A DNA stretch of 64,000 bases from Sinorhizobium terangae (GTDB lineage Bacteria > Pseudomonadota > Alphaproteobacteria > Rhizobiales > Rhizobiaceae). Shown here one piece after another: positions 1 through 8,857 of this stretch (position 1 is its first letter; the number at the start of each line of letters is the position of its first letter). The notes beneath the pieces are model-generated. The model made no database searches. It was not told the origin of the DNA and saw only the letters and a program-made list of their open reading frames with translations. The stretch covers positions 1 to 64,000 of the forward strand of contig NZ_WITC01000028.1 in the NCBI RefSeq assembly GCF_009601505.1. Reading direction: 5' to 3'. The position numbers and the translations under genes are program-made.

Positions 1-503
1 TGGTCGTCAACCACGACATCCCCTTCCACTGCATCAAGGTGACGAAGGAGAACAAGCCGAAGGCCGAAGCCCAGCTGCTGGAACTCGTCGAGCAGACCGG
101 GGCGGAACTGATCGTGCTCGCCCGCTACATGCAGGTCTTGTCCGATGCGCTCTGCAAGAAGATGTCGGGGCGGATCATCAACATCCACCACTCGTTCCTG
201 CCGAGCTTCAAGGGCGCCAACCCCTACAAGCAGGCCTATGAGCGCGGCGTCAAGCTGATTGGCGCGACGGCGCATTATGTCACCGCCGATCTCGACGAGG
301 GTCCGATCATTGAGCAGGACATTGCCCGCATCACCCACGCGCAGTCGTCCGAGGACTATGTCTCGATCGGCCGCGACGTCGAAAGCCAGGTGCTGGCCCG
401 CGCCGTCCACGCCCACATCCACCACCGCTGCTTCATCAACGGCAACCGCGTCGTCGTCTTCCCGCCGAGCCCGGGGAGCTATGCGTCGGAGCGGATGGGG
501 TAA
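1..503 (+). CDS. purU: Formyltetrahydrofolate deformylase, C-terminal part (5' end outside window)
   Basis: The frame is open from base 3 and stops with TAA at 501-503, so only about the last 166 codons are present. PurU hydrolyses 10-formyl-tetrahydrofolate to formate and tetrahydrofolate and so balances the one-carbon pool. The visible part is the formyltransferase fold: the NIHHSFLPSFKGANPY segment and then GATAHYVTADLDEGPII, which carry the family's conserved His and Asp. The N-terminal ACT domain expected in PurU would lie upstream of the window. PurN (GAR transformylase) shares this fold, but the HHSFLPSFKGA and QAYERGVKLIGAT segments fit PurU better. No same-strand gene follows closely. 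Confidence 0.93.
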   Translation, partial: VVNHDIPFHCIKVTKENKPKAEAQLLELVEQTGAELIVLARYMQVLSDALCKKMSGRIINIHHSFLPSFKGANPYKQAYERGVKLIGATAHYVTADLDEGPIIEQDIARITHAQSSEDYVSIGRDVESQVLARAVHAHIHHRCFINGNRVVVFPPSPGSYASERMG

Positions 504-769
504 TCAGCAGGCGAAAATGGTGGCTGAGAAAGGCGTCGGATGCGGGCAGAGAGCACTGCGGCGACACGGGCAAAGACACGGCAACGGGCGCCGCCAAAGG
601 ATGTCGGAACAAGAAGCGGCGAGCTCATCCGCCGAGGGGAGCCGGCCCCGCATGATCGCCCCATCGCCAGCGGAGGGGTGCCAGGCAAATGCCGTATGTC
701 ATAGTTTATCGCTTGCTTCATTAGACTTTAGTAGCATACCCTGGTGTTCAACGCTTTGGGAGGAGCAAG

Positions 770-958
770 ATGACGGAACGAGTAGAAGCCGAGAAGCTTT
801 CGAACCACACCGCCACCAAGGTTTGGTCTGTCCACGAGTTTTGCCGACGGCATCGCCTATGCGATGAAGAAGAACGGCGGCTAACCCTCCTCTTTGGCGC
901 GTTCGCCACATCCCGGGAACTGCTGCATAATGCCAAGCGGGCGCCCAAGTGGCGGTGA
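770..958 (+). CDS. Small basic conserved-looking hypothetical protein, 62 aa
   Basis: ATG at 770 is preceded by a strong ribosome binding site (GGGAGGAG, 757-764). The product is 62 residues, without signal peptide or membrane segment, rich in Arg/Lys and His, with a central acidic patch (CDEEERR) and a basic tail (NAKRAPKWR). The WSVHEFCRRHRL segment reads like part of a small helical protein of a kind often seen in rhizobia, but I cannot name a family. It stands alone between purU and the convergent M81 gene. The good RBS and protein-like composition argue that it is real; short length and lack of a recognised domain limit the confidence. Confidence 0.5.
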   Translation: MTERVEAEKLSNHTATKVWSVHEFCRRHRLCDEEERRLTLLFGAFATSRELLHNAKRAPKWR

Positions 959-1043
959 CGGTGCGGAACGCCCGCCGGAATGGATCCCGCACCCGTCCCT
1001 GACGCAGGCTTGGTTGCAAATGACGCTGCGCCCTGAAAGGAAA

Positions 1044-1063
1044 ACCCGGCTCTACGGCCGGGT
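1044..1063 (-). terminator. Rho-independent terminator for the M81/SnoaL-like transcript
   Basis: A perfect 7-bp stem, ACCCGGC (1044-1050) with GCCGGGT (1057-1063) and a 6-nt loop. Read on the minus strand the stem is followed directly by TTTT (complement of 1040-1043). It lies about 155 bp past the stop of the minus-strand M81 gene. Confidence 0.6.
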
Positions 1064-1217
1064 CGGATTTCAGAGCTTGAATACAAATATAGCCCGGATC
1101 GAAGTGGCCAGAGGACCGAGGTGCGGAAGATACCCGAACCTGCGCACACTGTGGTGCCGCAAGGCGAAATCGGGCTTCGTGATATCGAACTGACGCCGAA
1201 AAACACTCCGGCGATGC

Positions 1218-2693
1218 TCAGGCGGCACCTCTTTCCGCCGCAAACGGGTCGGTGACCATCGGCCAGATGTCGCGCCGCACGCGCCTGTAGGGCGTCTTCG
1301 CCGGATTGTTGGGGTAGGGCGTTCCGGCCGAGCAATAGAGGATCTTCGACGCAATCTTCGAGAAGGACGCGAAGAAATGGTTCGTCGATTTGACGACCAG
1401 GATCTTCTTCGACCGCGGGTCAATTCCCATCACGGAGAACAGGCTCGGGTCGAAGCTCTGTGCGCGGGTGGAATTCAGGATGATGTCGATGCCGCGATGC
1501 CAGATGTGCGCGGCGTCGCCAAAGGGCGCGAAGCTTTCTCCGAACCGCATTTCGGCGTTTCGCACCAGACTTATGACCGTGACCGTTCCGTCGATCGGAT
1601 TGCCGGTACCTGGCGCGGATTTCGCGCCGAAACGCAACGGGATCTCGGCGCCTTCGCCTGCGGCCATGCAGATCTGCACGGCCATAGGGTCCCAGATGGT
1701 GCCGACGGCAGCATCGGTGACGCCATTGGCGAGCAGTTCTTCGAGCACCACGGTCGCATCACCCGCCGTACCGCCGCCGGGATTGTCCCACATGTCCGCG
1801 ATCACCACCGGACCGGCGGTCGCAGCGATCGCCTCGGCGACCGCTTGGCGTTCGTCGAGTTCCGGCATCCGGAACGTGCCGCGTTTGGCGAAGAGTTCAA
1901 GCCCAAGGTCGCGGGCAAGCGCCTGGCCTTTCTCCCGGTTGCCATCGGTCACTGCTATCATCTTCGTGCCCATTTCCGGCACGTCGCCAGCCATGAAGCC
2001 ATGCACGACCGAGAGCGAGAGCACGTCGGTGTCGTCTCTCTCGATCTCCATGAGCTTGTCGACGAAGCTGCGCATGGGTTCGCGCGACGTCGGAAACACG
2101 TCGATCATCCGGCAGTCGAAGACCGACATGACCGGCTTGACGCGGCCTTCGAGCGTATCGACGGCGATCCGCCACAGATCCTTGGCGCGATCGACGAAAT
2201 CCGTATGCGGAAACTCCTTGAAGAAAACAAAGAAATCGGCCGCCGCGATCCGTTTCCCGGTCAGATGGCTGTGCGGGTCGAGTTCAGCGCAGAGGAGCAC
2301 TTCGGGCCCGATGAGTTCGCGAATGCGCGTCAGCAGATCACCTTCAGTGTCCTCGTAGCCGTCGGCGACCATGGCGCCATGCAAACCGAGAACGACAGCA
2401 TTGACGGGAAGGGCGGCCCGCAACTGATCGAGGATCTCGTCGCGCAGGCTTTCATAGGTGTGGCGGTTCACGAGACCGGCGGGGTCCGCCCAGGCAGCGG
2501 TCCCCTCGATCAGTTCCCAGCCCTTTTCGGCCGTGACCTGCCGGCCGACGGTGATCGGTGCGGTGCAAAGCGTCGGTGTCTCCGGATGGCTGCCTGGCGG
2601 CGCATAGAGCGAAGCCTCGAAGGCTCGCTTGTCGATGCAGATCGGCGAGAAGGTGTTGGTTTCGGTCGCCAAGGCCGCCGTAAAAATTCGCAA
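1218..2693 (-). CDS. M81 family metallopeptidase (MlrC-like), first copy
   Basis: A 491-residue protein of the MlrC/DUF1485 family (M81), named after the microcystin-degrading enzyme MlrC of sphingomonads; most members have unknown substrates. The start MRIFTAALATETNTFSP is the typical family N-terminus. Candidate metal-site segments are HGAMVADGYEDTEGD near residue 104, LDPHSH near 137 and MWDNPGGGTAGD near 301. Length is usual for the family, and no signal peptide is seen, so it is probably cytoplasmic. It is the second gene of a minus-strand pair with the SnoaL-like gene (19 bp gap). A second M81 paralogue lies at 7343-8776, only distantly similar. Proteolysis of a peptide or amide linked to the neighbouring hexosaminidase pathway is an inference. 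Confidence 0.9.
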   Translation of the reverse strand: MRIFTAALATETNTFSPICIDKRAFEASLYAPPGSHPETPTLCTAPITVGRQVTAEKGWELIEGTAAWADPAGLVNRHTYESLRDEILDQLRAALPVNAVVLGLHGAMVADGYEDTEGDLLTRIRELIGPEVLLCAELDPHSHLTGKRIAAADFFVFFKEFPHTDFVDRAKDLWRIAVDTLEGRVKPVMSVFDCRMIDVFPTSREPMRSFVDKLMEIERDDTDVLSLSVVHGFMAGDVPEMGTKMIAVTDGNREKGQALARDLGLELFAKRGTFRMPELDERQAVAEAIAATAGPVVIADMWDNPGGGTAGDATVVLEELLANGVTDAAVGTIWDPMAVQICMAAGEGAEIPLRFGAKSAPGTGNPIDGTVTVISLVRNAEMRFGESFAPFGDAAHIWHRGIDIILNSTRAQSFDPSLFSVMGIDPRSKKILVVKSTNHFFASFSKIASKILYCSAGTPYPNNPAKTPYRRVRRDIWPMVTDPFAAERGAA

Positions 2694-2712
2694 TGCTGTC
2701 GCCTTTTTTCGC

Positions 2713-3204
2713 CTAGTTCGATCCCATCGGGTTGGGCAGGTAGCCGGTAAAGCCGCAGATCTTCCAGCGGCCTTGATGCAGCCGGCAATAATAGACCGTC
2801 TGCCACTTCATGACATCAAAGCTGCCATCGGACTTCTTCAGGCCGCCGTCGAACTTCTTGCGCGCCAGCGCCAGCTCGCCGTTGATCTCTATGTATTCCA
2901 AAGTGGTTGTCGCGAAGATCGCCGCGCGCGGGTCCTCGGCGAAGGATTGGCTGGCGAAGTCCTTCGCCTGGCGCAGCCATTCGTCGCGATAGGCTGCTAG
3001 CGAGGGAAAGGAGAGACGCCAATTGTCGGGGTTTTCGTCCCGCCTTCCGTCGATCCCGATGAAGCCGTCCTCGACGAAATCCTGCGCGACCAACGACCAG
3101 TCTGCAGCAAGGAAAGCGTCTATATCTCGCGTCACCAACATGTCCCAGATCGCATGTCGGGCAACATCGGAGGTGGGGAACGGATTCTGGAAGGGATCCC
3201 GCAT
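2713..3204 (-). CDS. SnoaL-like / NTF2-fold protein
   Basis: About 163 residues if translation starts at ATG 3204 (AAGG seven bases upstream); an in-frame ATG at 3234 would add ten residues but has a weaker RBS. The pattern of an alpha helix (DVARHAIWDMLVTRDIDAFLAADW), then FVEDGFIGIDGR, and a C-terminal beta sheet (WQTVYYCRLHQGRWKICGF, GYLPNP) is that of cone-shaped SnoaL/NTF2-like proteins, which are small binding proteins or lyases/isomerases. The precise function cannot be read from sequence. It is the first gene of the minus-strand pair with the M81 gene and divergent from ridA, so it belongs to the same locus. Confidence 0.6.
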   Translation of the reverse strand: MRDPFQNPFPTSDVARHAIWDMLVTRDIDAFLAADWSLVAQDFVEDGFIGIDGRRDENPDNWRLSFPSLAAYRDEWLRQAKDFASQSFAEDPRAAIFATTTLEYIEINGELALARKKFDGGLKKSDGSFDVMKWQTVYYCRLHQGRWKICGFTGYLPNPMGSN

Positions 3205-3317
3205 CACTTCGCCTTGGATTGAAATTCTTTTCATAAACCAGGATTTTCTCTGGTCAAATTCCGTATTCTGTGGTGACTTGTCAACGGATAAAGAAAATAA
3301 TTTGCACGAAGGTCACT

Positions 3318-3707
3318 ATGTCCATCAAACGTTATGGCGCGGAGCAGGCCGGAGCGGGTGGCAAGTCGCTGCCGTTTGCGCGGGCCGTCGAGGCAGACGG
3401 CTGGCTGCACGTTTCCGGTCAGGTCGCCATGGAAAACGGTGAGATCATCGACGGCAATATCGTCGCGCAGACACACAAGGCGATCGGCAATCTCCTGGCC
3501 ATTTTGAAAGAGGCCGGTTACGGTGTCGAACACGTGGTGAGGATCGGCGTGTGGCTGGATGACCCGCGTGATTTCTGGAGCTTCAATAAGATCTATCAGG
3601 AATATTTCGGCGCTCATCCTCCTGCGCGCGCCTGCGTCCAGTCTTCGATGATGGTCGACTGCAAGGTTGAAATCGACTGCGTCGCCTACAAGCCGAAGGA
3701 CGCCTGA
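3318..3707 (+). CDS. RidA/YjgF family enamine/imine deaminase
   Basis: A 129-residue protein starting at ATG 3318 (GAAGG five bases upstream); the frame is open further 5' but has no better start. RidA proteins hydrolyse reactive enamine/imine intermediates released by PLP enzymes, or act on pathway-specific imines. The family pattern is clear: LPFARAVEADGWLHVSGQ, then the long helix, then PPARACVQ with the conserved Arg and the closing VEIDCVAY strand. Paralogues of this kind inside catabolic loci usually serve that pathway. It is the first gene of the plus-strand run and is followed 22 bp later by the RpiR regulator. Confidence 0.88.
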   Translation: MSIKRYGAEQAGAGGKSLPFARAVEADGWLHVSGQVAMENGEIIDGNIVAQTHKAIGNLLAILKEAGYGVEHVVRIGVWLDDPRDFWSFNKIYQEYFGAHPPARACVQSSMMVDCKVEIDCVAYKPKDA

Positions 3708-3729
3708 TTGTAAGGGGGGTGGGCGTTCG

Positions 3730-4593
3730 ATGGATATTTTCGCGACACTGCAGGAGGAAAAGGGGCGGCTATCCCAGTCGGAGAACCGCATTGCCGATAT
3801 CCTGCTCAATGATTTCGAATTTGCCGTGAACGCCTCGATCATCGAGCTTGCGGGCAAGGCCGATGTGTCGCCGCCGACGGTGACCCGTTTTTGCCGGCGT
3901 CTCGGCTGCGAAAGTTTTTCCGACTTCAAGGTGCAACTCGCCCGCACCGCCTATATAGGCATGCGCTACCTGAAGCCCGAGCCGAAGAGCCAGGAACCGG
4001 CCGACGTCGCGCAGGACATCATTACCAAGGCGCAGAATGCACTCTTCCTGCTGCACCGCTCGCTTGATCTCGCCGCGATCGAAGAGACTGCGGAGCGGCT
4101 GGCCAAAGCGGAAATGATTTACGCCTTCGGTTCGGGCGGCAATTCCTCGATGATTGCCAGCGAATTGCAGAACCGCCTCTTCCGGCTCGGACTGCGCATT
4201 ACTTCGAGCTCCGATCACAGCATGCAACTGATGATGGCGGCCGCGGCCAAGCCGAAGGACGTGCTGATAGGTTCTTCCCTGTCGGGGCGCAACGCGGAAC
4301 TCGTGCGTGCCTTCACGCTCGCTCGCGAAGCCAGAGTTCCGACGATCGCGCTGACCCAGAGCGGCAGCCCCGTCGCGCTTGCCGCCGACATCACCGTTCC
4401 GGTCGATCTGCCGGAAGGCAACAACATCTATCGTCCGACATCCACGCGCATCGCCTATGTGGCCTTGCTTGATATCATCGCCAGCCTCGTCGCCTACCGT
4501 GTCCAGCCGCAGGCGACGGCGACGCTGAGGCGCATCAAGCAGCAACTGGTGGTGCACAGGGATGGCGACGATCGCCAGCTTCTCGGAGACTGA
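3730..4593 (+). CDS. RpiR/MurR-family transcriptional regulator (HTH + SIS domain)
   Basis: A 287-residue protein starting at ATG 3730 behind a G-rich RBS (AAGGGGGG, 3712-3719). Residues about 1-77 are the RpiR helix-turn-helix domain (SQSENRIADILLNDF, ADVSPPTVTRFCRRLGC). About residues 105-245 are a SIS sugar-phosphate-binding domain (AFGSGGNSSMIASELQNR, IGSSLSGRNAELV). Such proteins sense phosphorylated sugars or amino sugars and control the adjacent catabolic genes. Its position between ridA and the SDR and hexosaminidase genes suggests an amino-sugar derivative as signal. The gene ends just before the SDR start and the two are probably co-transcribed. Confidence 0.9.
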   Translation: MDIFATLQEEKGRLSQSENRIADILLNDFEFAVNASIIELAGKADVSPPTVTRFCRRLGCESFSDFKVQLARTAYIGMRYLKPEPKSQEPADVAQDIITKAQNALFLLHRSLDLAAIEETAERLAKAEMIYAFGSGGNSSMIASELQNRLFRLGLRITSSSDHSMQLMMAAAAKPKDVLIGSSLSGRNAELVRAFTLAREARVPTIALTQSGSPVALAADITVPVDLPEGNNIYRPTSTRIAYVALLDIIASLVAYRVQPQATATLRRIKQQLVVHRDGDDRQLLGD

Positions 4594-4612
4594 TGTGCCA
4601 CAGGAGTGCCGC

Positions 4613-5389
4613 ATGAAGAAATCCGTAGCGATCGTCACCGGAGCGGCCGGTGATATCGGTCGCGCAATCGCCGGTCGCCTGGCCGATGATCATGAGGTGG
4701 TCGTGCTTGCGGACATCGACGGCGATGCGGCGGAAAAGGTCGCACGCGACCTCGGCACGCAAGAGCGCTTCGCAGCCATTACCTGCGATGTCACGGATGC
4801 CGCGAGCGTCGCGTCGATGGCGGCGGCGGCCGGGTCGCTCGGAGCGGTGCGCACGCTCGTCAACAATGCAGGTGCGGCACGCGCCGTCAGCCTGCATGAT
4901 ACGACGCCGGAAATCTGGCGCATGGACAATGCACTCAATCTCGAAGCGGCATTCCTTTGTTTCCGGGCCGTTGAGGACATGCTGAAGGAAAGCCGGGGAT
5001 CGGTCGTCAACATCGCATCCGTCAACGGCATGAATGTTTTCGGGCATCCGGCCTATAGCGCCGCCAAGGCCGGCCTGCTTCACCTGACCCGGCTGATCGC
5101 GGTGGAATACGGTAAATTCGGCATCCGCGCCAATGCGGTGGCGCCCGGCACCGTGCGCACCCAGGCCTGGGAAGCGCGCGCGGCCGCCAACCCGCAGGTC
5201 TTCGAGGAGGCGAAGCGCTGGTATCCGCTGCAGCGCATCGTCAATCCGGAAGACGTCGCCAATGCCGTCCAGTTCCTGGCAGGCCCTCAGGCCAGCGCCA
5301 TATCCGGCGTTTGCCTGCCGGTCGATTGCGGGCTTACCGCAGGCCAGGCGGAACTCGCACGCACCTTTTCGCAATCCATCCATTACTGA
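4613..5389 (+). CDS. Short-chain dehydrogenase/reductase (SDR)
   Basis: A 258-residue classical SDR. ATG 4613 is chosen because CAGGAG (4601-4606) lies just upstream; an upstream in-frame ATG at 4562 overlaps the rpiR gene and lacks an RBS. The Rossmann motif is TGAAGDIGRAIAG at the N-terminus, NNAGAA follows strand 4, and the catalytic Ser-Tyr-Lys set is in NIASVNGM and YSAAKAG. APGTVRT and the C-terminal GVCLPVDCG segment are typical of NAD(P)-dependent sugar-alcohol or hydroxy-acid dehydrogenases. The substrate is unknown. Its place between the RpiR regulator and the GH20 gene points to oxidation of a sugar or amino sugar. Confidence 0.9.
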   Translation: MKKSVAIVTGAAGDIGRAIAGRLADDHEVVVLADIDGDAAEKVARDLGTQERFAAITCDVTDAASVASMAAAAGSLGAVRTLVNNAGAARAVSLHDTTPEIWRMDNALNLEAAFLCFRAVEDMLKESRGSVVNIASVNGMNVFGHPAYSAAKAGLLHLTRLIAVEYGKFGIRANAVAPGTVRTQAWEARAAANPQVFEEAKRWYPLQRIVNPEDVANAVQFLAGPQASAISGVCLPVDCGLTAGQAELARTFSQSIHY

Positions 5390-5412
5390 CAAGCCATATC
5401 GGGAGGACGCTC

Positions 5413-7332
5413 ATGCAGCCGGTTTGTTATCGCCTCGAATCTGCCTGGCAACCGGATGGCGGCCCGTTCGGACGCTTCACCTTCACCCTCGTCAATCTCT
5501 CTGATTCTCCACTCCGCGATTTTCGCCTCGTCTACACATCGCTGACCCGCATCATCGATGGGGCCGCCTGCGAGAACGCCGTCTTTCTGCGCCGCAATGC
5601 CAATTTCCACGAATTCGCACCGCCAAAGGGATTTATCCTTGGCGCGGGCGAGAGCTGGACCTTTACGGTCAGCGGGCTGCACCGGCAGGCAAAACACTGC
5701 ACGGACGGCGCAAAGTCCGCCTATCTGACGCTCTCAGACGAGCGGCATGTGCCAGTAGCGGTTTCCGATCTGCTGCTGGAAGGGGCTACGAGCGAGCCTC
5801 CACCGCAGCGCTTGCCGCAAGGCAAGATCGACCTGCCCTACGCCTTGCAGCCCTGGCCGGCGAAGATCGACGTGGTCCCGGGTGATGGATTCCCGGTCGT
5901 TCTTTATCCGGAATCCGGGAGCAGCAAGGACGAGATCAGCGCGGCCGATACGGTGCTCGCGCTCTTTCATCGTCTCTTCCCGGGCGGCCACGCTCCGTTC
6001 ACGCTCGCTTCGTCCCCACAGGGTCGCCCGATCGTCTTCGCGGAGAAGCCCGAACTTGGTCCTGAGGCCTATGCGCTGGCCTTTTCCGAGCGCGAGATCC
6101 GGCTCGAATATGGCGCCGCTGCCGGCCGGCAGTACGGGTTGACGACGCTCGCGCAGCTCCTTGACGGGGCGCGCAGGGAGGGGGGCAAGTTCCGCTTTCC
6201 CGTCTCGGGCACGATTTCGGACCAGCCCCGTTATGGCTGGCGCGGCTGCCATCTCGACGTTTCCCGTCAGTTCTATCCGACCGCCGATGTCATGCGGCTC
6301 ATCGATATTCTCGCCTGGTTCAAGCTCAACATCTTCCACTGGCATCTGACCGATGACGAAGCCTGGCGGCTGGAGATCAAGGCCTATCCCACGCTGACGA
6401 CGCTCGGTGTGCTTCGCGGGCCGGACGAGCCGATGCTGCCGCAGCTTGGCAACGGCGCCGAACCGGTGGGCGGCTTCTACAGCCAGGACGAGGTGAGGGC
6501 GATCGTCGCCCATGCCGGCGCGCTCAGTATCGAGGTCGTTCCGGAGATCGACATTCCGGGCCATAGTACGGCCGCGCTCGTCGCCCTGCCGGAGCTCGCC
6601 GATGGGCAGGAGGCTCCCGAAAGCTATCATTCGGTCCAGGGTTACCCCAACAATGCGCTGAACCCGGCCATTCCGCTGACATACGAATTCCTCGAAAAGG
6701 TCTTCGACGAAATGGTCGAGCTCTTCCCCAGCCAATACATTCATGTCGGCGGCGACGAGGTGGCCAATGGTTCGTGGCTGGCCTCGCCATTGGCGCGCAA
6801 GCTCATGGAACAGGAGGGCATATCCGGGACCTTTGCGCTGCAGTCCTACTTCCTCAAAAAAGTGAAGCAGATGCTGACGGCGCGCGGCCGCAAGCTCGTT
6901 GGCTGGAACGAGGTCGCCCATGGCGGCGGCGTCGGCACCGAGGGCACGCTGTTGATGGCCTGGGAGAACCCGAAGGTCGGGATCGAGCTGGCGCGCGAAG
7001 GCTACGATGTCGTGATGACGCCGGGGCAGGCCTACTACCTCGACATGGCGCAGGCCGAAGCCTTCCAGGAGCCGGGCGCAAGCTGGGCCGGAACGGCAAC
7101 GCCTGCGCACACCTATGCCTATGAAGCGGAAGGCGAATTTCCGGAAGAGCTGAAGCATCGCATGAAGGGCGTGCAGGCCTGCATCTGGTCGGAGCATTTC
7201 CTCTCGCGCGGTTATTTCAATCGTCTCGTCTTCCCGCGTCTCCCCGCCATCGCTGAGGCGGCCTGGACGCCAAAGGCGCAAAAGGACTGGCTGCGTTTCG
7301 CTGCGATCGCCCCTCTGAGCCCGATTTTGTGA
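5413..7332 (+). CDS. Beta-N-acetylhexosaminidase, GH20, without signal peptide
   Basis: A 639-residue protein starting at ATG 5413 (GGGAGGACGC just upstream). Three parts are visible: an N-terminal region of about 150 residues of beta type, a GH20 N-terminal domain, and the GH20 barrel from about residue 275 (YGWRGCHLDVSRQF). The catalytic Asp-Glu pair of the substrate-assisted mechanism is D448-E449 in HVGGDEV. It should release terminal GlcNAc/GalNAc from beta-linked oligosaccharides or glycoconjugates. No signal peptide is present, so it probably acts on imported substrate in the cytoplasm, unlike many secreted chitobiases. The C-terminus ends soon after AEAAWTPK, so it is compact. Ten bases separate it from the second M81 gene. 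Confidence 0.92.
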   Translation: MQPVCYRLESAWQPDGGPFGRFTFTLVNLSDSPLRDFRLVYTSLTRIIDGAACENAVFLRRNANFHEFAPPKGFILGAGESWTFTVSGLHRQAKHCTDGAKSAYLTLSDERHVPVAVSDLLLEGATSEPPPQRLPQGKIDLPYALQPWPAKIDVVPGDGFPVVLYPESGSSKDEISAADTVLALFHRLFPGGHAPFTLASSPQGRPIVFAEKPELGPEAYALAFSEREIRLEYGAAAGRQYGLTTLAQLLDGARREGGKFRFPVSGTISDQPRYGWRGCHLDVSRQFYPTADVMRLIDILAWFKLNIFHWHLTDDEAWRLEIKAYPTLTTLGVLRGPDEPMLPQLGNGAEPVGGFYSQDEVRAIVAHAGALSIEVVPEIDIPGHSTAALVALPELADGQEAPESYHSVQGYPNNALNPAIPLTYEFLEKVFDEMVELFPSQYIHVGGDEVANGSWLASPLARKLMEQEGISGTFALQSYFLKKVKQMLTARGRKLVGWNEVAHGGGVGTEGTLLMAWENPKVGIELAREGYDVVMTPGQAYYLDMAQAEAFQEPGASWAGTATPAHTYAYEAEGEFPEELKHRMKGVQACIWSEHFLSRGYFNRLVFPRLPAIAEAAWTPKAQKDWLRFAAIAPLSPIL

Positions 7333-7342
7333 GTCTGAAGCC

Positions 7343-8776
7343 ATGCGGATCGCCGTCGGTGGAATCCATACGGAGTGCAGCACCTATTCGCCGGTTTTGA
7401 TGACGGGCGAGGACTTCCGGGTGCTGAGGGGAGCGGAGCTCCTGAAAGCGGACTATTTCAGCTTTCTCGAGGCTGACGGCTTTGAGCATGTCCCGCTCCT
7501 TCATGCACGGGCCGTGCCCGGCGGTCCCGTTTCGCGCGCGGCTTACGACGCCTTCAAGACGGAATTCCTCGAGCGGCTGGGTGCTGCTTTGCCGCTCGAC
7601 GGGCTCTATCTCGCGATGCACGGGGCGATCAAGGTCGACGGTATGGACGACGCCGAAGGTGACTGGATTTCCGCCGCGCGCGCCGTTGTCGGGCCGGATT
7701 GCCCGATCGCAACCAGCTATGATCTCCACGGCAATGTCAGCCAGAAGATCATCGATGAGATCGACATCTTTGCCGGCTACCGCACCGCGCCGCACATCGA
7801 TACGCGCGAGACAATGGTCCGGGCCTGGTCAATGCTGGTGGAGGCCCTGCGCACGGGGACGCGGCCAGGCGTCGCCTGGGCGCCCGTGCCGCTGCTGCTG
7901 CCCGGAGAATGCACGTCGACGGAGGATGAACCTGCGAGCAGCCTTTACCGGCGGCTGCCGGACTTCGATCAGCGTCCCGGTATTCTCGACGCCAACCTGA
8001 TGGTCGGCTATGTCTGGGCGGACGAGCCGCGGGCGACCGCTTGCGCGGTGGTGACGGGATCGGACAAGGCGGCCGCCTCGAAGGCAACGGAAGAAATCGC
8101 TGCAAGCTATTGGAACGAACGGGAGAATTTCCGTTTCGGTCCGGTCACCGGTCCGCTCGAAGCGATGCTCGACATCGCCGAGGAGGCAGTGACGAGGCCC
8201 GTCATCCTCGCCGATTCCGGGGACAATCCCACCGGAGGCGGCGTCGGCGACCGGGCGGACGTGCTGAAGGCGCTTCTTGCACGAGGCTGGCAGGACGCGC
8301 TGGTCGCCGGCATTGCCGACTGGCCGGCCGTCGTAGCCTGTTTCGAGGCCGGCGAAGGCGCGACGCTGGCTTTGAGGCTCGGCGGCAGCCTCGACCCGTC
8401 GAGCCCTGTGGCGGACGTGACGGCCACTGTCGTGCGGTTGGACGATCCGGGTCCGATTGCCGAGCGCCAGGCGGTCGTGAAAATCGGCGGGATCCAGGTG
8501 GTGCTGTCAGCGCGCCGGCGTCCCTACCACAACATAGAGGACTTCCGTCGCCTTGGCCTCGATCCGAGCACCGTAGACCTGCTCGTCGTCAAATCCGGTT
8601 ATCTTTCGCCGGAGCTTGCGCCGATTGCCAATCCCAATCTGATGGCGCTCACCGACGGTGTCGTCAATCAGGACATCAAAAATCTCGCGAGCGAACGCCG
8701 CCAGCGGCCGGTGTTCCCGTTCGACCGCGATTTCGATTTCGAGCCAAAGGCGCGCTTCTCGGCTCGCTGGACCTGA
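7343..8776 (+). CDS. M81 family metallopeptidase (MlrC-like), second copy
   Basis: A 477-residue MlrC-like protein starting MRIAVGGIHTECSTYSP. It has the same landmarks as the first copy: HGAIKVDGMDDAEGD, YDLHGN and DSGDNPTGGGVGD, and a C-terminal segment with VVKSGYLSPE. No signal peptide. It follows the GH20 gene by ten bases and is followed by a strong hairpin, so it ends the regulator-SDR-GH20-M81 transcript. The two M81 copies differ strongly, which suggests distinct substrates rather than recent duplication. Family members hydrolyse amide or peptide bonds in unusual peptides; the substrate here is unknown. Confidence 0.9.
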   Translation: MRIAVGGIHTECSTYSPVLMTGEDFRVLRGAELLKADYFSFLEADGFEHVPLLHARAVPGGPVSRAAYDAFKTEFLERLGAALPLDGLYLAMHGAIKVDGMDDAEGDWISAARAVVGPDCPIATSYDLHGNVSQKIIDEIDIFAGYRTAPHIDTRETMVRAWSMLVEALRTGTRPGVAWAPVPLLLPGECTSTEDEPASSLYRRLPDFDQRPGILDANLMVGYVWADEPRATACAVVTGSDKAAASKATEEIAASYWNERENFRFGPVTGPLEAMLDIAEEAVTRPVILADSGDNPTGGGVGDRADVLKALLARGWQDALVAGIADWPAVVACFEAGEGATLALRLGGSLDPSSPVADVTATVVRLDDPGPIAERQAVVKIGGIQVVLSARRRPYHNIEDFRRLGLDPSTVDLLVVKSGYLSPELAPIANPNLMALTDGVVNQDIKNLASERRQRPVFPFDRDFDFEPKARFSARWT

Positions 8777-8800
8777 GACAAACCCAAGCCTTCCTGCAAC

Positions 8801-8823
8801 GACCGCCCCATCTTGGGGCGGTC
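8801..8823 (+). terminator. Hairpin terminator after the second M81 gene
   Basis: A perfect 10-bp inverted repeat, GACCGCCCCA (8801-8810) and TGGGGCGGTC (8814-8823), with a 3-nt loop, 24 bp after the M81 stop. Only a weak T-rich tail (TCCTCAT) follows, so partial read-through into the MFS gene is possible. Confidence 0.65.
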
Positions 8824-8857
8824 TCCTCATAAGACTTCGCACTTCGCGGATCCACCC

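Noticed and set aside
5734-7383. 549-codon open frame on the minus strand across the GH20 gene
   Set aside because: It is the antisense shadow of a well-defined GH20 gene; the product is Arg/Leu/Gly-rich with no family, signal or RBS, as expected in high-GC DNA.
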